A stretch of DNA of 16,085 nt from Firmicutes bacterium UBA4795 (GTDB taxonomy: Bacteria; Bacillota; Desulfotomaculia; Desulfotomaculales; Nap2-2B): positions 1-16,085 of the forward strand of contig DHGP01000011.1 in NCBI GenBank assembly GCA_002402825.1. Reading direction: 5' to 3'. Below, piece by piece: positions 1 to 6,584 of the stretch. The position numbers and the translations under genes are program-made. The notes under the pieces were generated by a model that was given only the letters and a program-made list of their open reading frames with translations, ran no database searches and was not told the origin of the DNA. The stretch's first letter is position 1. Each line of letters starts with the position of its first letter.

Positions 1-24
1 CGTCCATGTTCCTTTTTCCGCCAT
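1..24 (-). CDS. Start of an unidentified gene, truncated by the window edge
   Basis: Only the first eight codons are present, reading M-A-E-K-G-T-W-T. The ATG (24-22 on the minus strand) is preceded by a good GGAGGA Shine-Dalgarno site about six bases upstream, so the start is credible. It lies downstream of, and in the same direction as, the crotonase gene, with about 320 bp between them. That gap suggests its own promoter or leader, and overlapping hairpins lie 60-100 bp upstream. Nothing in eight residues identifies the product. Confidence 0.55.
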
Positions 25-89
25 TAAAGCTCCTCCATCCTATACAATCCAACTTTCAAAAATATTTTACTTAATTCTCCTGATAAAAA

Positions 90-120
90 CAAGAAATTAT
101 TTTTTCTTGATTTATCAAGA
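90..120 (-). promoter_or_regulatory. Overlapping hairpins, possible attenuator-type leader or palindromic operator
   Basis: On the minus strand, hairpin A pairs TCTTGA (120-115) with TCAAGA (110-105) around a TAAA loop. Hairpin B pairs CAAGAAA (109-103) with TTTCTTG (96-90) and is followed by five Ts (89-85). The two share the CAAGA segment, so only one can form at a time, as in antiterminator/terminator leaders. The stems are AT-rich and weak. Alternatively the 105-120 palindrome, whose core reads TTGAT-TT-ATCAA, is an operator for the gene starting at 24. Function is inferred. Confidence 0.3.
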
Positions 121-170
121 TCTTTAATTACTTTTTAAATACCATAAAAATTTTAACCTGGAGGTAAATA

Positions 171-230
171 ATGGCAGTATTGGACGTGGAGAAAAACAAC
201 CATAGCCGCCACCCCCGACTAAAAAATTAA
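171..230 (+). pseudogene. Possible remnant of a crotonase-family gene start
   Basis: A plus-strand ATG with a strong CTGGAGGT ribosome-binding site opens a 19-codon ORF ending in TAA. The peptide begins M-A-V-L-D-V-E-K-N-N-H. The intact crotonase at 347-1129 begins M-E-K-V-K-L-E-K-N-N-H, so the EKNNH segment is shared at the same place. After the His the reading collapses into an unrelated short tail. This looks like the 5' end of a deleted second crotonase gene in the opposite orientation. A chance match over so few residues, or a short regulatory leader peptide, cannot be excluded. Confidence 0.3.
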
Positions 231-346
231 GGAGCTTTGCAGCAGGGTAATTTTCCTTACTAATTAGAATTCACGGATAAAGAGATTTAAAAATACACTC
301 CTGATATAAAATTAAGCCATTTAAATATTTTAACCCCTTTCTTGCC

Positions 347-1129
347 TTACTCTCCTTTAAAATTTGGAGCTCTTTTTTCCTTAAAGGCATTTACCCCTTC
401 CTTAAAATCTTCTGTCTTAAGGCAAATGCTCTGACTATACACTTCATAGGAAAGGCCAGTATTAATATCAGTACTCAGGCCTTTTTTTATAGCTTGTTTG
501 GCTAGACCAATGGCTATTGAAGGACCCTGGGCTATTTTTTGAGCAAACTCCTGGGCGGCAGGGATTAATTCTTCCGCCTTTACCACTTTATTTACCAGGT
601 TAATTCTTAAGGCCTCCTGGGCATTTACCATCTCACCGGTAAAAATAAGTTCCTTTGCTTTTCCCAGGCCAACAATACGCGGCAGCCTTTGGGTCCCCCC
701 TAAATCAGGCACAAGGCCGACCTTAATATACTGTTCACTAAAAACTGCCTTTTCTGAAGCTATTCTAACATCACAGGCCAGGGAAAGATCACATCCAGCT
801 CCCAAGGCAAAACCATTTACCGCTGCAATAACGGGTTTATCCATTTCTTCAAAACTGGTAAAGACGGCTTGTAATTCCTGGAGCTTTTGCCTAAAGGCCA
901 GCGGGGTAAGAGAAGTAATTTGGTGAATAAAAGTTAAATCAATGCCAGAGCAGAAAGCCCGGCCCGCACCCGTTATAATTACCGCTTTGATTGTTTCATC
1001 TTCGGCAACCTTACGGCTGGCCTGGGCAAGCTCTTCAAAAGTTTGTAAATCTAAAGCGTTTAAAACATCCGGCCGGTTAATAGTTATCGTAGCTACGTGG
1101 TTATTTTTTTCTAATTTTACTTTTTCCAT
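347..1129 (-). CDS. Enoyl-CoA hydratase/isomerase (crotonase) family protein, PaaG-like active site
   Basis: A 260-residue crotonase-fold protein, full length for the family and probably a cytoplasmic trimer or hexamer acting on acyl-CoA thioesters. The oxyanion-hole segments are visible: AFCSGIDL near residue 60 and the GFALGAGCDLSLACD block near 106-120. The second active-site block reads SEQYIKVGLVPDLGGTQRLP. In classical hydratases the two catalytic glutamates lie in GGGxEL and PExxLGxxPG. Here the first position is Asp and the second is Tyr, while PG has become PD. The LVPD arrangement is known from PaaG-type enoyl-CoA isomerases, so isomerisation or an atypical lyase reaction fits better than simple hydration. 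The start has a GGAGG site 11 bp upstream and a strong promoter at 1209-1237. Substrate is unknown. Confidence 0.9.
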   Translation of the reverse strand: MEKVKLEKNNHVATITINRPDVLNALDLQTFEELAQASRKVAEDETIKAVIITGAGRAFCSGIDLTFIHQITSLTPLAFRQKLQELQAVFTSFEEMDKPVIAAVNGFALGAGCDLSLACDVRIASEKAVFSEQYIKVGLVPDLGGTQRLPRIVGLGKAKELIFTGEMVNAQEALRINLVNKVVKAEELIPAAQEFAQKIAQGPSIAIGLAKQAIKKGLSTDINTGLSYEVYSQSICLKTEDFKEGVNAFKEKRAPNFKGE

Positions 1130-1208
1130 AATATAACTTTCCTCCCATTTTAATATTTTTAATCCATACTTGCATAATCTTTAATAATTAACGCTAAAAT
1201 TAGGTTGA

Positions 1209-1237
1209 ATTATACCTTAGCTCCAAAAATTAGTCAA
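1209..1237 (-). promoter_or_regulatory. sigmaA promoter of the crotonase gene
   Basis: On the minus strand TTGACT (1237-1232) is separated by exactly 17 bp from TATAAT (1214-1209), close to the sigmaA consensus. It points into the crotonase gene with a leader of about 70 nt. Its -35 box lies four bases from the -35 box of the divergent promoter at 1242-1270, so one bound regulator could affect both. Confidence 0.75.
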
Positions 1238-1241
1238 TAGA

Positions 1242-1270
1242 TTGAATTATTTTTTTTATAGTGCTATTAT
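1242..1270 (+). promoter_or_regulatory. sigmaA promoter of the DUF3866 operon
   Basis: TTGAAT (1242-1247), a 17-bp spacer and TATTAT (1265-1270). Transcription would start near 1277, giving a leader of about 55 nt before the ATG at 1332. The promoter overlaps the upstream open frame that begins with TTG at 1242, which argues against using that TTG as the start codon. Confidence 0.6.
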
Positions 1271-1331
1271 ACCTAAGGAAAAAAATAACTATCTGGCGCG
1301 GCTCAAAAAAGGCGGAGGTTTTAAATTTAAA

Positions 1332-2447
1332 ATGATTCGCATCCGGAGAGGCAAAGTTTTACGTTTGTTATCTTTTAATCATAACATAACTACCATAAAA
1401 GTAAAGGTAGATGGATTAGAAGAAAAAGCAATTAATTACAATTTATTAACTGGGGCTGTTAAACCAGGCGATGAAGTGGTTTTAAATACCACTGCTGTGT
1501 ATAAAAAGTTAGGCACCGGTGGGGCGCATTTTGTGATGGCCAACCTAACCCAGGAACAAAAAGAAGCCGCCGAAGCAGGACATATCATGAAGACACGTTA
1601 TACCCCTTGTCAGGTAAAAGTGTTAGCTATTGAAGAGCAAGAACATCCAGAAAATTATTTATTCCAGCAAACACGCTCCTTGGCAGGAACACCAGTAGTA
1701 ATTGGCAGTTTACACAGTATGCTGGCCCCGGTAACCGCCGTCATTCATTATTTAACCCGTGGTCAGGCCAGGGTTGTTTATTTGATGACTGATGGAGCAG
1801 CATTACCCCTAGCCTTAAGCAACCTGGCTGCCGAACTAAAAGAAAAAAAGTTGATCGCCGCCACGGTTACCTGCGGGCAAGCCTTCGGGGGTGATTATGA
1901 AGCGGTTACTAAATACAGCGGATTGCTGGCGGCCTTCGGGGTGGCAAAAGCAGATATAATTGTTGCTATTATGGGGCCAGGCATTACGGGAACAGCTTCA
2001 GAATTTGGTTTTACCGGGGTGGAACAAGGAGAGTTGGTTAACGCGGTAAATATTTTAGGGGGTTGTCCCATAGCCACTCCTCGAATTAGTTTTGCCGATA
2101 ACCGAACAAGGCATAAAGGAATAAGTCACCACACCCATACTGCTTTAGGCCGGATAGCTTTAAATCCTTGTGTAATTCCTGTGCCGGTAATGGAACCGGA
2201 AAAAGAAAGGTATGTCTGGCAACAGATAAAGGAAAACAATTTAGAAGAAAAACACCAGGTGATAAAAATAGAAGCCGCTATAACGCTTAAAATAATGGAA
2301 AAATATGGTTTAAGAGTAACCACGATGGGAAGAAGTATAGACCAGGATCGTGAGTTTTTTATGGCGGCCGGAGCAGCGGGAATCTATGCAGCCCGGCAAT
2401 ACTTGAAAGAAAGCAAGGCGAAAAATGAGGGTAGCGTTGACAGCTAA
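1332..2447 (+). CDS. DUF3866 family protein
   Basis: A 371-residue protein recognised as DUF3866, a conserved Firmicutes/Actinobacteria family of unknown function. The N-terminus MIRIRRGKV followed by a beta-rich segment, then AINYNLLTGAVKPGDEVVLNTTA and the Gly-rich GTGGAHFVMANL, is typical. The C-terminal part has alternating hydrophobic strands and Gly-rich loops (for example IVAIMGPGITGTASEFGFTG) but no motif that gives a reaction. The frame is open back to a TTG at 1242, but that region contains the promoter, and family members start at MIR. The ATG at 1332 with GGCGGAGG about 13 bases upstream was therefore chosen. It overlaps the next gene by 23 bp, indicating an operon and probably translational coupling. 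Confidence 0.85.
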   Translation: MIRIRRGKVLRLLSFNHNITTIKVKVDGLEEKAINYNLLTGAVKPGDEVVLNTTAVYKKLGTGGAHFVMANLTQEQKEAAEAGHIMKTRYTPCQVKVLAIEEQEHPENYLFQQTRSLAGTPVVIGSLHSMLAPVTAVIHYLTRGQARVVYLMTDGAALPLALSNLAAELKEKKLIAATVTCGQAFGGDYEAVTKYSGLLAAFGVAKADIIVAIMGPGITGTASEFGFTGVEQGELVNAVNILGGCPIATPRISFADNRTRHKGISHHTHTALGRIALNPCVIPVPVMEPEKERYVWQQIKENNLEEKHQVIKIEAAITLKIMEKYGLRVTTMGRSIDQDREFFMAAGAAGIYAARQYLKESKAKNEGSVDS

Positions 2448-3081
2448 TGCCAGCGGAGCGGTTTATGGCGCAGAGTTAGGCCACCTGGTTTTAATTGTTG
2501 ACGTATGTGATATGTCCACCAGTTTGGAAGCAGCCCTGGATGCCGGAGCCATAGCCGTTTTTGGCGCTAGTCCTGATGACGTCCGGCCCCCTGTGCCCGT
2601 TAACCCTTTTAAAGTAGGAGTAAGGGCCGGCGAGAGCGCTCAAAAGGCAGCAAGTAAAATTATTTTAATTGCCGAGCCAAGAACAGGACCGGCTGCAAAA
2701 CGATGGGAACGAGTTCAAAGGGTTTGCCAGGGGATTGACTCAGTCGGAGCAAAAATAGAAAAAATAATTCCTAATTTAGGCAAAGAAATAGTAAACTTGT
2801 GTTCCTTAAACAAACGGGTGGTAATTGCCGTAACAAATTCAGGCGGGGTGGCCTTCGATGCTGCCCTAACAGCTGGAGCGCCGGTTGTATGCACAGGAAC
2901 AATTGCTCGAACCACTTTTAAAAAGGGAATCATGCCGGCTCAGGCAGCCGCAGCCCGAGCTTTTGAGGCGGCGCAACAAATAAATGCAGGGATTACCGTA
3001 GTGGCAGCTAGCAGTAATTCATTAGAAGATGTTCTGGCGGCAGAGTATATTTATAATCTTATCCTTCAAAAGGCAAAATAA
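2425..3081 (+). CDS. ComB-like protein (2-phosphosulfolactate phosphatase fold), divergent
   Basis: A 218-residue protein whose architecture resembles the ComB family: an N-terminal LVLIVDVCDMSTSLEAAL segment followed by DAGA, a central VIAVTNSGG turn, and a C-terminal SLEDVLAAEYI. ComB hydrolyses phosphosulfolactate in coenzyme M synthesis. Typical ComB reads DVLRATTT and TTNGT at the first two positions. Here the Arg position is Asp and the NGT turn is NSGG, so the classical phosphatase activity may be lost or changed. No other coenzyme M gene is visible. The ATG lies inside the end of the DUF3866 gene, so the two are probably co-expressed and may work together. The family call rests on motif resemblance only. 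Confidence 0.55.
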   Translation: MRVALTANASGAVYGAELGHLVLIVDVCDMSTSLEAALDAGAIAVFGASPDDVRPPVPVNPFKVGVRAGESAQKAASKIILIAEPRTGPAAKRWERVQRVCQGIDSVGAKIEKIIPNLGKEIVNLCSLNKRVVIAVTNSGGVAFDAALTAGAPVVCTGTIARTTFKKGIMPAQAAAARAFEAAQQINAGITVVAASSNSLEDVLAAEYIYNLILQKAK

Positions 3082-3347
3082 AGGAGAGGCAAAGAAGTAA
3101 TTTACTAAGGTTTACCCATATAATGGTTAATTTTAGTAGTTTATTTATAAATACGTATATTATGATATTTATGTCCTGGTATAATAATATTTACCATGGG
3201 AAAAATAATATTAGGACTACAAAAGTTTACCCAGGATGGTATTAATAAAAAATTAATATAATTTTAATAAAAAAGAGGAAATAAAATATATTATGAGATA
3301 TTTTTTATAAATGGTGCAACAGAGCTTTTTTTGGTTCTTTAAAGTAG
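3082..3347. other. AT-rich intergenic region upstream of groES
   Basis: No gene is supported here. The ComB-like gene is followed directly by AAAGGAGAGG, a Shine-Dalgarno-like site with no usable start after it. Then come a weak imperfect hairpin (3103-3138) and very AT-rich DNA. The phrase GTTTACCCA followed by ATGG occurs twice, near 3110 and 3224, at too low complexity to interpret. The groES promoter begins at 3348. Confidence 0.5.
3103..3138 (+). terminator. Weak terminator-like hairpin after the ComB-like gene
   Basis: TACTAAGGTTTACC (3103-3116) can pair imperfectly with GGTTAATTTTAGTA (3125-3138) around an 8-base loop, with two G-T wobbles and one mismatch. A T-rich stretch follows. 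The low GC content makes termination efficiency doubtful. Confidence 0.3.
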
Positions 3348-3377
3348 TTGCGTTTATTTCCAATTGTTAAGTATGAT
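3348..3377 (+). promoter_or_regulatory. sigmaA promoter of groES-groEL
   Basis: TTGCGT (3348-3353), an 18-bp spacer and TATGAT (3372-3377). The predicted start near 3384 falls immediately before the CIRCE operator, the usual arrangement for HrcA repression of groESL. Confidence 0.6.
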
Positions 3378-3387
3378 TTAATTGTTA

Positions 3388-3414
3388 TTAGCACTCAATT
3401 AAATAGAGTGCTAA
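3388..3414 (+). promoter_or_regulatory. CIRCE operator (HrcA binding site)
   Basis: A perfect match to the CIRCE consensus TTAGCACTC-N9-GAGTGCTAA, with both 9-bp arms exact and a 9-bp AT-only spacer. HrcA binds this element to repress class I heat-shock genes. It sits between the promoter and the groES ribosome-binding site and also lies in the mRNA leader. Confidence 0.97.
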
Positions 3415-3471
3415 TAAAAAATAAAATCCAAGGTATTTAAGTAAAAATCAAATTGTTAAGGAGGGATTGTA

Positions 3472-3759
3472 GTGATTAGGCCATTGGGTGAACGCGTCGT
3501 GGTGAAACCGCTTCCCAGTGAAGAGGTTACCAAAGGGGGTATAGTGCTTCCGGATACCGCCAAAGAAAAACCACAAGAAGGTGAGGTTATAGCCGTAGGA
3601 CCAGGAAGGTTACTGGATAACGGCACTCGGGTAACTATTGATTTGAAAGTAGGCGATAAAGTCTTATTTTCAAAATACGCGGGCAATGAAGTTAAACTAG
3701 ATGACGTAGAATACTTAATTATGCGAGAATCAGATATATTGGGTGTTATTGAAAAATAA
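3472..3759 (+). CDS. groES: Co-chaperonin GroES
   Basis: A 95-residue Cpn10, standard length. It has the N-terminal IRPLGERVVVKPL strand, the mobile loop (about residues 17-33, including the GGIVLPD segment) that docks onto GroEL, and the C-terminal EYLIMRESDILGVI strand. It caps the GroEL ring in the cytoplasm as a heptamer. The start is a GTG at 3472 preceded by a strong AAGGAGGG site, which decides the start. Expression is expected to be controlled by HrcA through the CIRCE operator just upstream. groEL follows after 17 bp. Confidence 0.98.
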   Translation: MIRPLGERVVVKPLPSEEVTKGGIVLPDTAKEKPQEGEVIAVGPGRLLDNGTRVTIDLKVGDKVLFSKYAGNEVKLDDVEYLIMRESDILGVIEK

Positions 3760-3776
3760 AAAGGGGGTAGAAAAAA

Positions 3777-5420
3777 TTGGCTGGTAAAGAAATTGTTTTT
3801 CGCGAAGACGCCAGACGTGCTTTAGAACGAGGAGTTAACGCCCTAGCAGATGCAGTACGGGTAACTTTAGGGCCTAAAGGCCGTAATGTGGTACTTGAAA
3901 AAAAATTTGGTTCTCCATCGATTATTAATGACGGGGTAACCATTGCCCGGGAAATTGAGTTAACCGATCCTTTGGAAAATATGGGCGCTCAGTTGGTAAA
4001 AGAAGTAGCTACAAAAACAAATGATGTTGCTGGCGATGGAACCACTACAGCAGCTTTATTGGCCCAGGCCATTGTGCGGGAAGGTATGAAAAACGTCGCC
4101 GCGGGAGCCAACCCCATGATTCTAAAACACGGGATTGAAAAAGCCGTGGAAAAAGCAATTGAGGCTATGAAAAAAGCATCTAAAAACATAGAAAGCAAAG
4201 AAGCAATCTCCCAGGTAGCTTCTATTTCCGCCAATGACCCGTCAATTGGCGCCTTAGTGGCTGATGCGATGGAGAAAGTTGGTAAGGACGGCGTCATAAC
4301 CGTAGAAGAATCCAAGGGCATTGGAACAACTCTAGAAGTAGTAGAAGGAATGAACTTTGACCGCGGCTATATTTCTCCTTATATGATTACCGACACAGAA
4401 AAAATGGAAGCAAATTTAAATGAACCGTATATTCTCATTACCGACAAAAAAATTAGTGCGGTATCCGATTTGCTGCCGATTTTAGAAAAAGTAGTTCAAT
4501 CCGGAAAGCCCCTATTATTAATTGCCGAAGATGTAGAAGGTGAAGCCTTAGCGACCTTAGTTTTGAACAAATTACGGGGTACTCTTTCTTGCGTAGCCGT
4601 AAAGGCTCCCGGATTTGGTGACCGGCGAAAGGCTATGTTAGAAGATATTGCTATTCTTACCAATGGTACGGTAATTACTGAAGAACTTGGTCTTAAACTG
4701 GATAAAGCTACGATAGACATGCTGGGTAAAGCAAAAAGCATCCGGGTTAAAAAAGAAGAGACCATAATCATTGGTGGTGCAGGTGAACAGGATAAAATTA
4801 GCGCTCGCGTATCCCAAATTAAAAGGCAAATTGATGATACTACCTCTGAATTTGACCGGGAAAAACTACAGGAACGTCTGGCAAAGCTAGCCGGTGGCGT
4901 AGCTGTAATCCAGGCAGGAGCAGCTACCGAAACAGAAATGAAAGAAAAGAAACTTCGGCTTGAAGATGCGCTTAATGCTACCCGGGCAGCGGTTGAAGAA
5001 GGGATTGTTTCTGGCGGTGGGGTAGCTTATATAGACGCAGCTAAAGCTTTAGATGGCATTGTGATTGAAAATAGTGATGAAAAAACAGGCGTAGAAATTA
5101 TTCGCCGGGCGCTAGAAGAACCAGTACGGCAAATTGCTAATAATGCCGGCGTAGAAGGTTCGGTGGTCGTAGAAAAAGTCAAAACTTCACCTTCCGGTAT
5201 TGGTTTTAATGCTTTAACTGGTGAATACGTTAATATGATTGAGGCGGGAATTGTAGACCCAACAAAAGTAACCCGGACGGCTTTACAAAACGCAGCTTCA
5301 ATTGCGGCCATGATTCTTACTACAGAAACATTAGTAGCTGAAAAACCAGAAAAAGAAACGGCCGGTCCGGGAGGTATGGGTGGCATGGGAGGTATGGGCG
5401 GCGGTATGCCCCCAATGTAA
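3777..5420 (+). CDS. groEL: Chaperonin GroEL
   Basis: A 547-residue Cpn60, full length. The ATP-binding GDGTTTAALLAQ motif lies near residue 86, the apical polypeptide-binding domain is in the middle, and RAAVEEGIVSGGG is near residue 403 (most bacteria have PGGG there). The C-terminal tail is the usual disordered Gly-Gly-Met repeat ending in PPM. It folds client proteins in the cytoplasm as a double heptameric ring with GroES. The start is a TTG at 3777, the codon for the first residue of the standard M-A-G-K-E start, with AAGGGGG upstream. It is co-transcribed with groES from the CIRCE-controlled promoter and closed by a strong terminator. Confidence 0.98.
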   Translation: MAGKEIVFREDARRALERGVNALADAVRVTLGPKGRNVVLEKKFGSPSIINDGVTIAREIELTDPLENMGAQLVKEVATKTNDVAGDGTTTAALLAQAIVREGMKNVAAGANPMILKHGIEKAVEKAIEAMKKASKNIESKEAISQVASISANDPSIGALVADAMEKVGKDGVITVEESKGIGTTLEVVEGMNFDRGYISPYMITDTEKMEANLNEPYILITDKKISAVSDLLPILEKVVQSGKPLLLIAEDVEGEALATLVLNKLRGTLSCVAVKAPGFGDRRKAMLEDIAILTNGTVITEELGLKLDKATIDMLGKAKSIRVKKEETIIIGGAGEQDKISARVSQIKRQIDDTTSEFDREKLQERLAKLAGGVAVIQAGAATETEMKEKKLRLEDALNATRAAVEEGIVSGGGVAYIDAAKALDGIVIENSDEKTGVEIIRRALEEPVRQIANNAGVEGSVVVEKVKTSPSGIGFNALTGEYVNMIEAGIVDPTKVTRTALQNAASIAAMILTTETLVAEKPEKETAGPGGMGGMGGMGGGMPPM

Positions 5421-5432
5421 AAATATAGAAGT

Positions 5433-5475
5433 AAAACCCTTGGGTTAGAAAAACCCAAGGGTTTTTACTTTTTTA
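5433..5475 (+). terminator. Strong rho-independent terminator of groESL
   Basis: AAAACCCTTGGGTT (5433-5446) pairs perfectly over 14 bp with AACCCAAGGGTTTT (5452-5465) around an AGAAA loop. It is followed by TTAC and a run of Ts. It lies 12 bp after the groEL stop. Confidence 0.92.
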
Positions 5476-5515
5476 TTCATGGATAAAATAATTTACGTAC
5501 TATGTCTTTGTTATA

Positions 5516-5544
5516 TTGAAATATTTCAGGTATCGGGTTAAAAT
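5516..5544 (+). promoter_or_regulatory. sigmaA promoter of the tRNA-Thr gene
   Basis: TTGAAA (5516-5521), a 17-bp spacer and TAAAAT (5539-5544), about 20 bp upstream of the mature tRNA 5' end. Confidence 0.6.
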
Positions 5545-5563
5545 ATAAATGTATAAACGACTG

Positions 5564-5638
5564 GCTGGTGTAGCTCAGCGGTAGAGCAGCGCACTCGTAA
5601 TGCGCAGGCCGTCGGTTCGAATCCGACCACCAGCTCCA
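5564..5638 (+). tRNA. tRNA-Thr, anticodon CGU
   Basis: A complete cloverleaf. The acceptor stem is GCTGGTG/CACCAGC and the D-arm is GCTC/GAGC. The anticodon stem is GCGCA/TGCGC with loop CTCGTAA, giving anticodon CGT at 5596-5598. The T-arm is GTCGG/CCGAC with TTCGAAT, and the discriminator T is followed by an encoded CCA. All stems pair perfectly, so this copy should be functional. Its 3' half is the parent-type sequence of the two degenerate copies at 6439 and 13757, marking this gene as an integration hotspot. Confidence 0.97.
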
Positions 5639-5808
5639 GAAGAAAGGGGATATGTCAATATTCCGCTTGCTTCTTGGGGTCTTTGGTTGCTTAAACTGTA
5701 CTCAAGTTTTTGCATGCGTGTAGTGCTTTCACAACACGCTTCATGCTTGCGTTAGAAGCAGTGAGAGAGTATGTCCCTGTTACAATCGGAAAGGAAAGGC
5801 GGTTGATT

Positions 5809-6042
5809 ATGGAACGCAAGGTTTTTAAAGTCATCCTGGAATGGAATGAAGAAGAGGGGGGGTATACTGTTACCGTACCGGCTTTACCGGGGTGTATTAC
5901 TGAGGGGGAAACGATAGAAGAAGCTCTGGCCAACGCCAGGGAGGCTATAACAGGCTACCTAAAAGCAATGGAGAAATTAGGCCGACCAATACCGGCAGGA
6001 GACTTGCTGGTTGAAAAGCAAGAACTGATGATAAACATATGA
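5809..6042 (+). CDS. hicB: HicB-type antitoxin
   Basis: A 77-residue protein with the HicB signature: an N-terminal strand (FKVILEWNEEEGGYTVTVPAL), the PGCITEG turn and the helix EEALANAREAITGYLKAM, a partial RNase H-like fold. It neutralises the HicA mRNA interferase by direct binding. No C-terminal ribbon-helix-helix or HTH domain is seen, so this is the short HicB form, which may autoregulate weakly or only through the complex. The frame is open to 5710, but the ATG at 5809 with AGGCGG upstream matches the family start. The stop overlaps the hicA start (ATGA), giving translational coupling. The pair lies between the tRNA-Thr gene and the first degenerate tRNA copy. Confidence 0.92.
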   Translation: MERKVFKVILEWNEEEGGYTVTVPALPGCITEGETIEEALANAREAITGYLKAMEKLGRPIPAGDLLVEKQELMINI

Positions 6043-6266
6043 CGCCACGTCTGTCGCGGGTATCGGGCAAGGACGTTTTAAAAGCCTTGTTGCGTAGCAA
6101 TTTCAGCCTGGTTGACATTGAAGGAAGCCATCATACTCTTATATCTCCTGCTGGAAAACTGGTTACTGTGCCCGTCCACGGCAAGAAAATTTTAAAGCCG
6201 CGCTCTCTTAAAAGTATCCTTGATCAGGCTGACCTTTCCGTTGAACAACTAATTGATTTGCTTTAA
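6039..6266 (+). CDS. hicA: HicA-type mRNA interferase toxin
   Basis: A 75-residue HicA toxin with a double-stranded-RNA-binding-like fold. The family pattern is clear: VSGKDVLKAL at residues 8-17, the catalytic-histidine motif GSHH at 29-32, and TVPVHGKKILKPRSLKSIL followed by DQADLSVEQL at the C-terminus. HicA cleaves mRNA and is held inactive by HicB. It follows hicB with a 4-bp ATGA overlap. The order is hicB first, reverse of the classic hicA-hicB arrangement. The catalytic histidine is present and the length is normal, so it is probably active. Confidence 0.93.
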   Translation: MTPRLSRVSGKDVLKALLRSNFSLVDIEGSHHTLISPAGKLVTVPVHGKKILKPRSLKSILDQADLSVEQLIDLL

Positions 6267-6285
6267 CTCTCCTTCCCACGGAAAA

Positions 6286-6312
6286 ACCCTTCTCTATTCT
6301 GGCTGGAAGGGT
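6286..6312 (+). terminator. Possible hicBA terminator hairpin
   Basis: ACCCTTC (6286-6292) pairs with GAAGGGT (6306-6312) around a 13-base loop, 20 bp after the hicA stop. There is no good T run, so termination is uncertain. Confidence 0.35.
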
Positions 6313-6438
6313 AAAATTCTATCTAATAATTTTCTAATAAACATAGCGGAAAACGATAAAACAGGAAGGGGAATGCAAATGTTCTATATCCAGTAAAATC
6401 AAGGCTTGCAGGACACGGTAACACGGTATAAACCATGA

Positions 6439-6494
6439 GCTAACAACTGGTAATGCACAGGCCGTCGGTTCAAATCCCACCATCAGCTCCAAAA
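6439..6494 (+). repeat. Left attachment-site copy: degenerate tRNA-Thr 3' half
   Basis: This 56-bp block is identical to 13757-13812. From the anticodon loop to CCA it matches the tRNA-Thr gene at 40 of 45 positions. Its loop reads CTGGTAA (anticodon GGT), but the 5' half of the tRNA is missing and the T-stem carries a C-C mismatch, so it is not a functional tRNA. As one of two exact direct repeats flanking an integrase-bearing element it is the natural core att site. Confidence 0.85.
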
Positions 6495-6502
6495 ATTGCA
6501 GA

Positions 6503-6539
6503 AATGGCAAGGCTTCCGGGGTTGGAAGTCCTTGCCATT
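6503..6539 (-). terminator. Strong hairpin downstream of the integrase, probable terminator
   Basis: AATGGCAAGGCTTCC (6503-6517) pairs with the segment 6524-6539 over 15 bp with a single bulged T at 6529, around a GGGGTT loop. On the minus strand it lies 45 bp beyond the integrase stop and is followed after seven bases by TTTTT, so it could end the leftward transcript. It sits between the core att repeat and the arm-type repeats, so a structural role in recombination is also possible. Confidence 0.5.
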
Positions 6540-6557
6540 AAGTCAACAAGAACAAAA

Positions 6558-6582
6558 TTTATCAGAATTTTATCAGAATCGG
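6558..6582. repeat. Left arm-type integrase binding repeats (11-bp tandem)
   Basis: Two head-to-tail copies of TTTATCAGAAT followed by CGG. The same 25-bp arrangement, in the same orientation, occurs at 13627-13651 near the other end. Short tandem repeats flanking a core att site are the usual binding sites for the N-terminal arm domain of tyrosine integrases, which is the domain found in this element's integrase. Confidence 0.7.
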
Positions 6583-6584
6583 TT

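Larger units (their letters stand above)
25..346. other. AT-rich intergenic stretch with hairpins and a mini-ORF
   Basis: No full gene is visible in this 322-bp gap between the crotonase and the truncated gene at the left edge. It holds two mutually exclusive small hairpins at 90-120, a palindrome TCTTGA-TTTA-TCAAGA at 105-120, and a plus-strand 19-codon ORF with a strong ribosome-binding site at 171-230. That ORF starts like a crotonase. No convincing terminator for the crotonase gene was seen. Confidence 0.5.

Noticed and set aside
1242..1331. N-terminal extension of the DUF3866 protein from TTG 1242
   Set aside because: There is no ribosome-binding site, the family starts at MIR, and a promoter overlaps the region.
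3187..3215. Palindrome around the NcoI-like CCATGG in the groES upstream region
   Set aside because: The flanking AATATT blocks are direct rather than inverted copies, and it is low-complexity AT DNA.
6439..6490. Second tRNA-Thr gene (anticodon GGT)
   Set aside because: The 5' half (acceptor, D-arm, anticodon 5' stem) is missing and the T-stem has a mismatch. The same applies to 13757-13808. They are att fragments.
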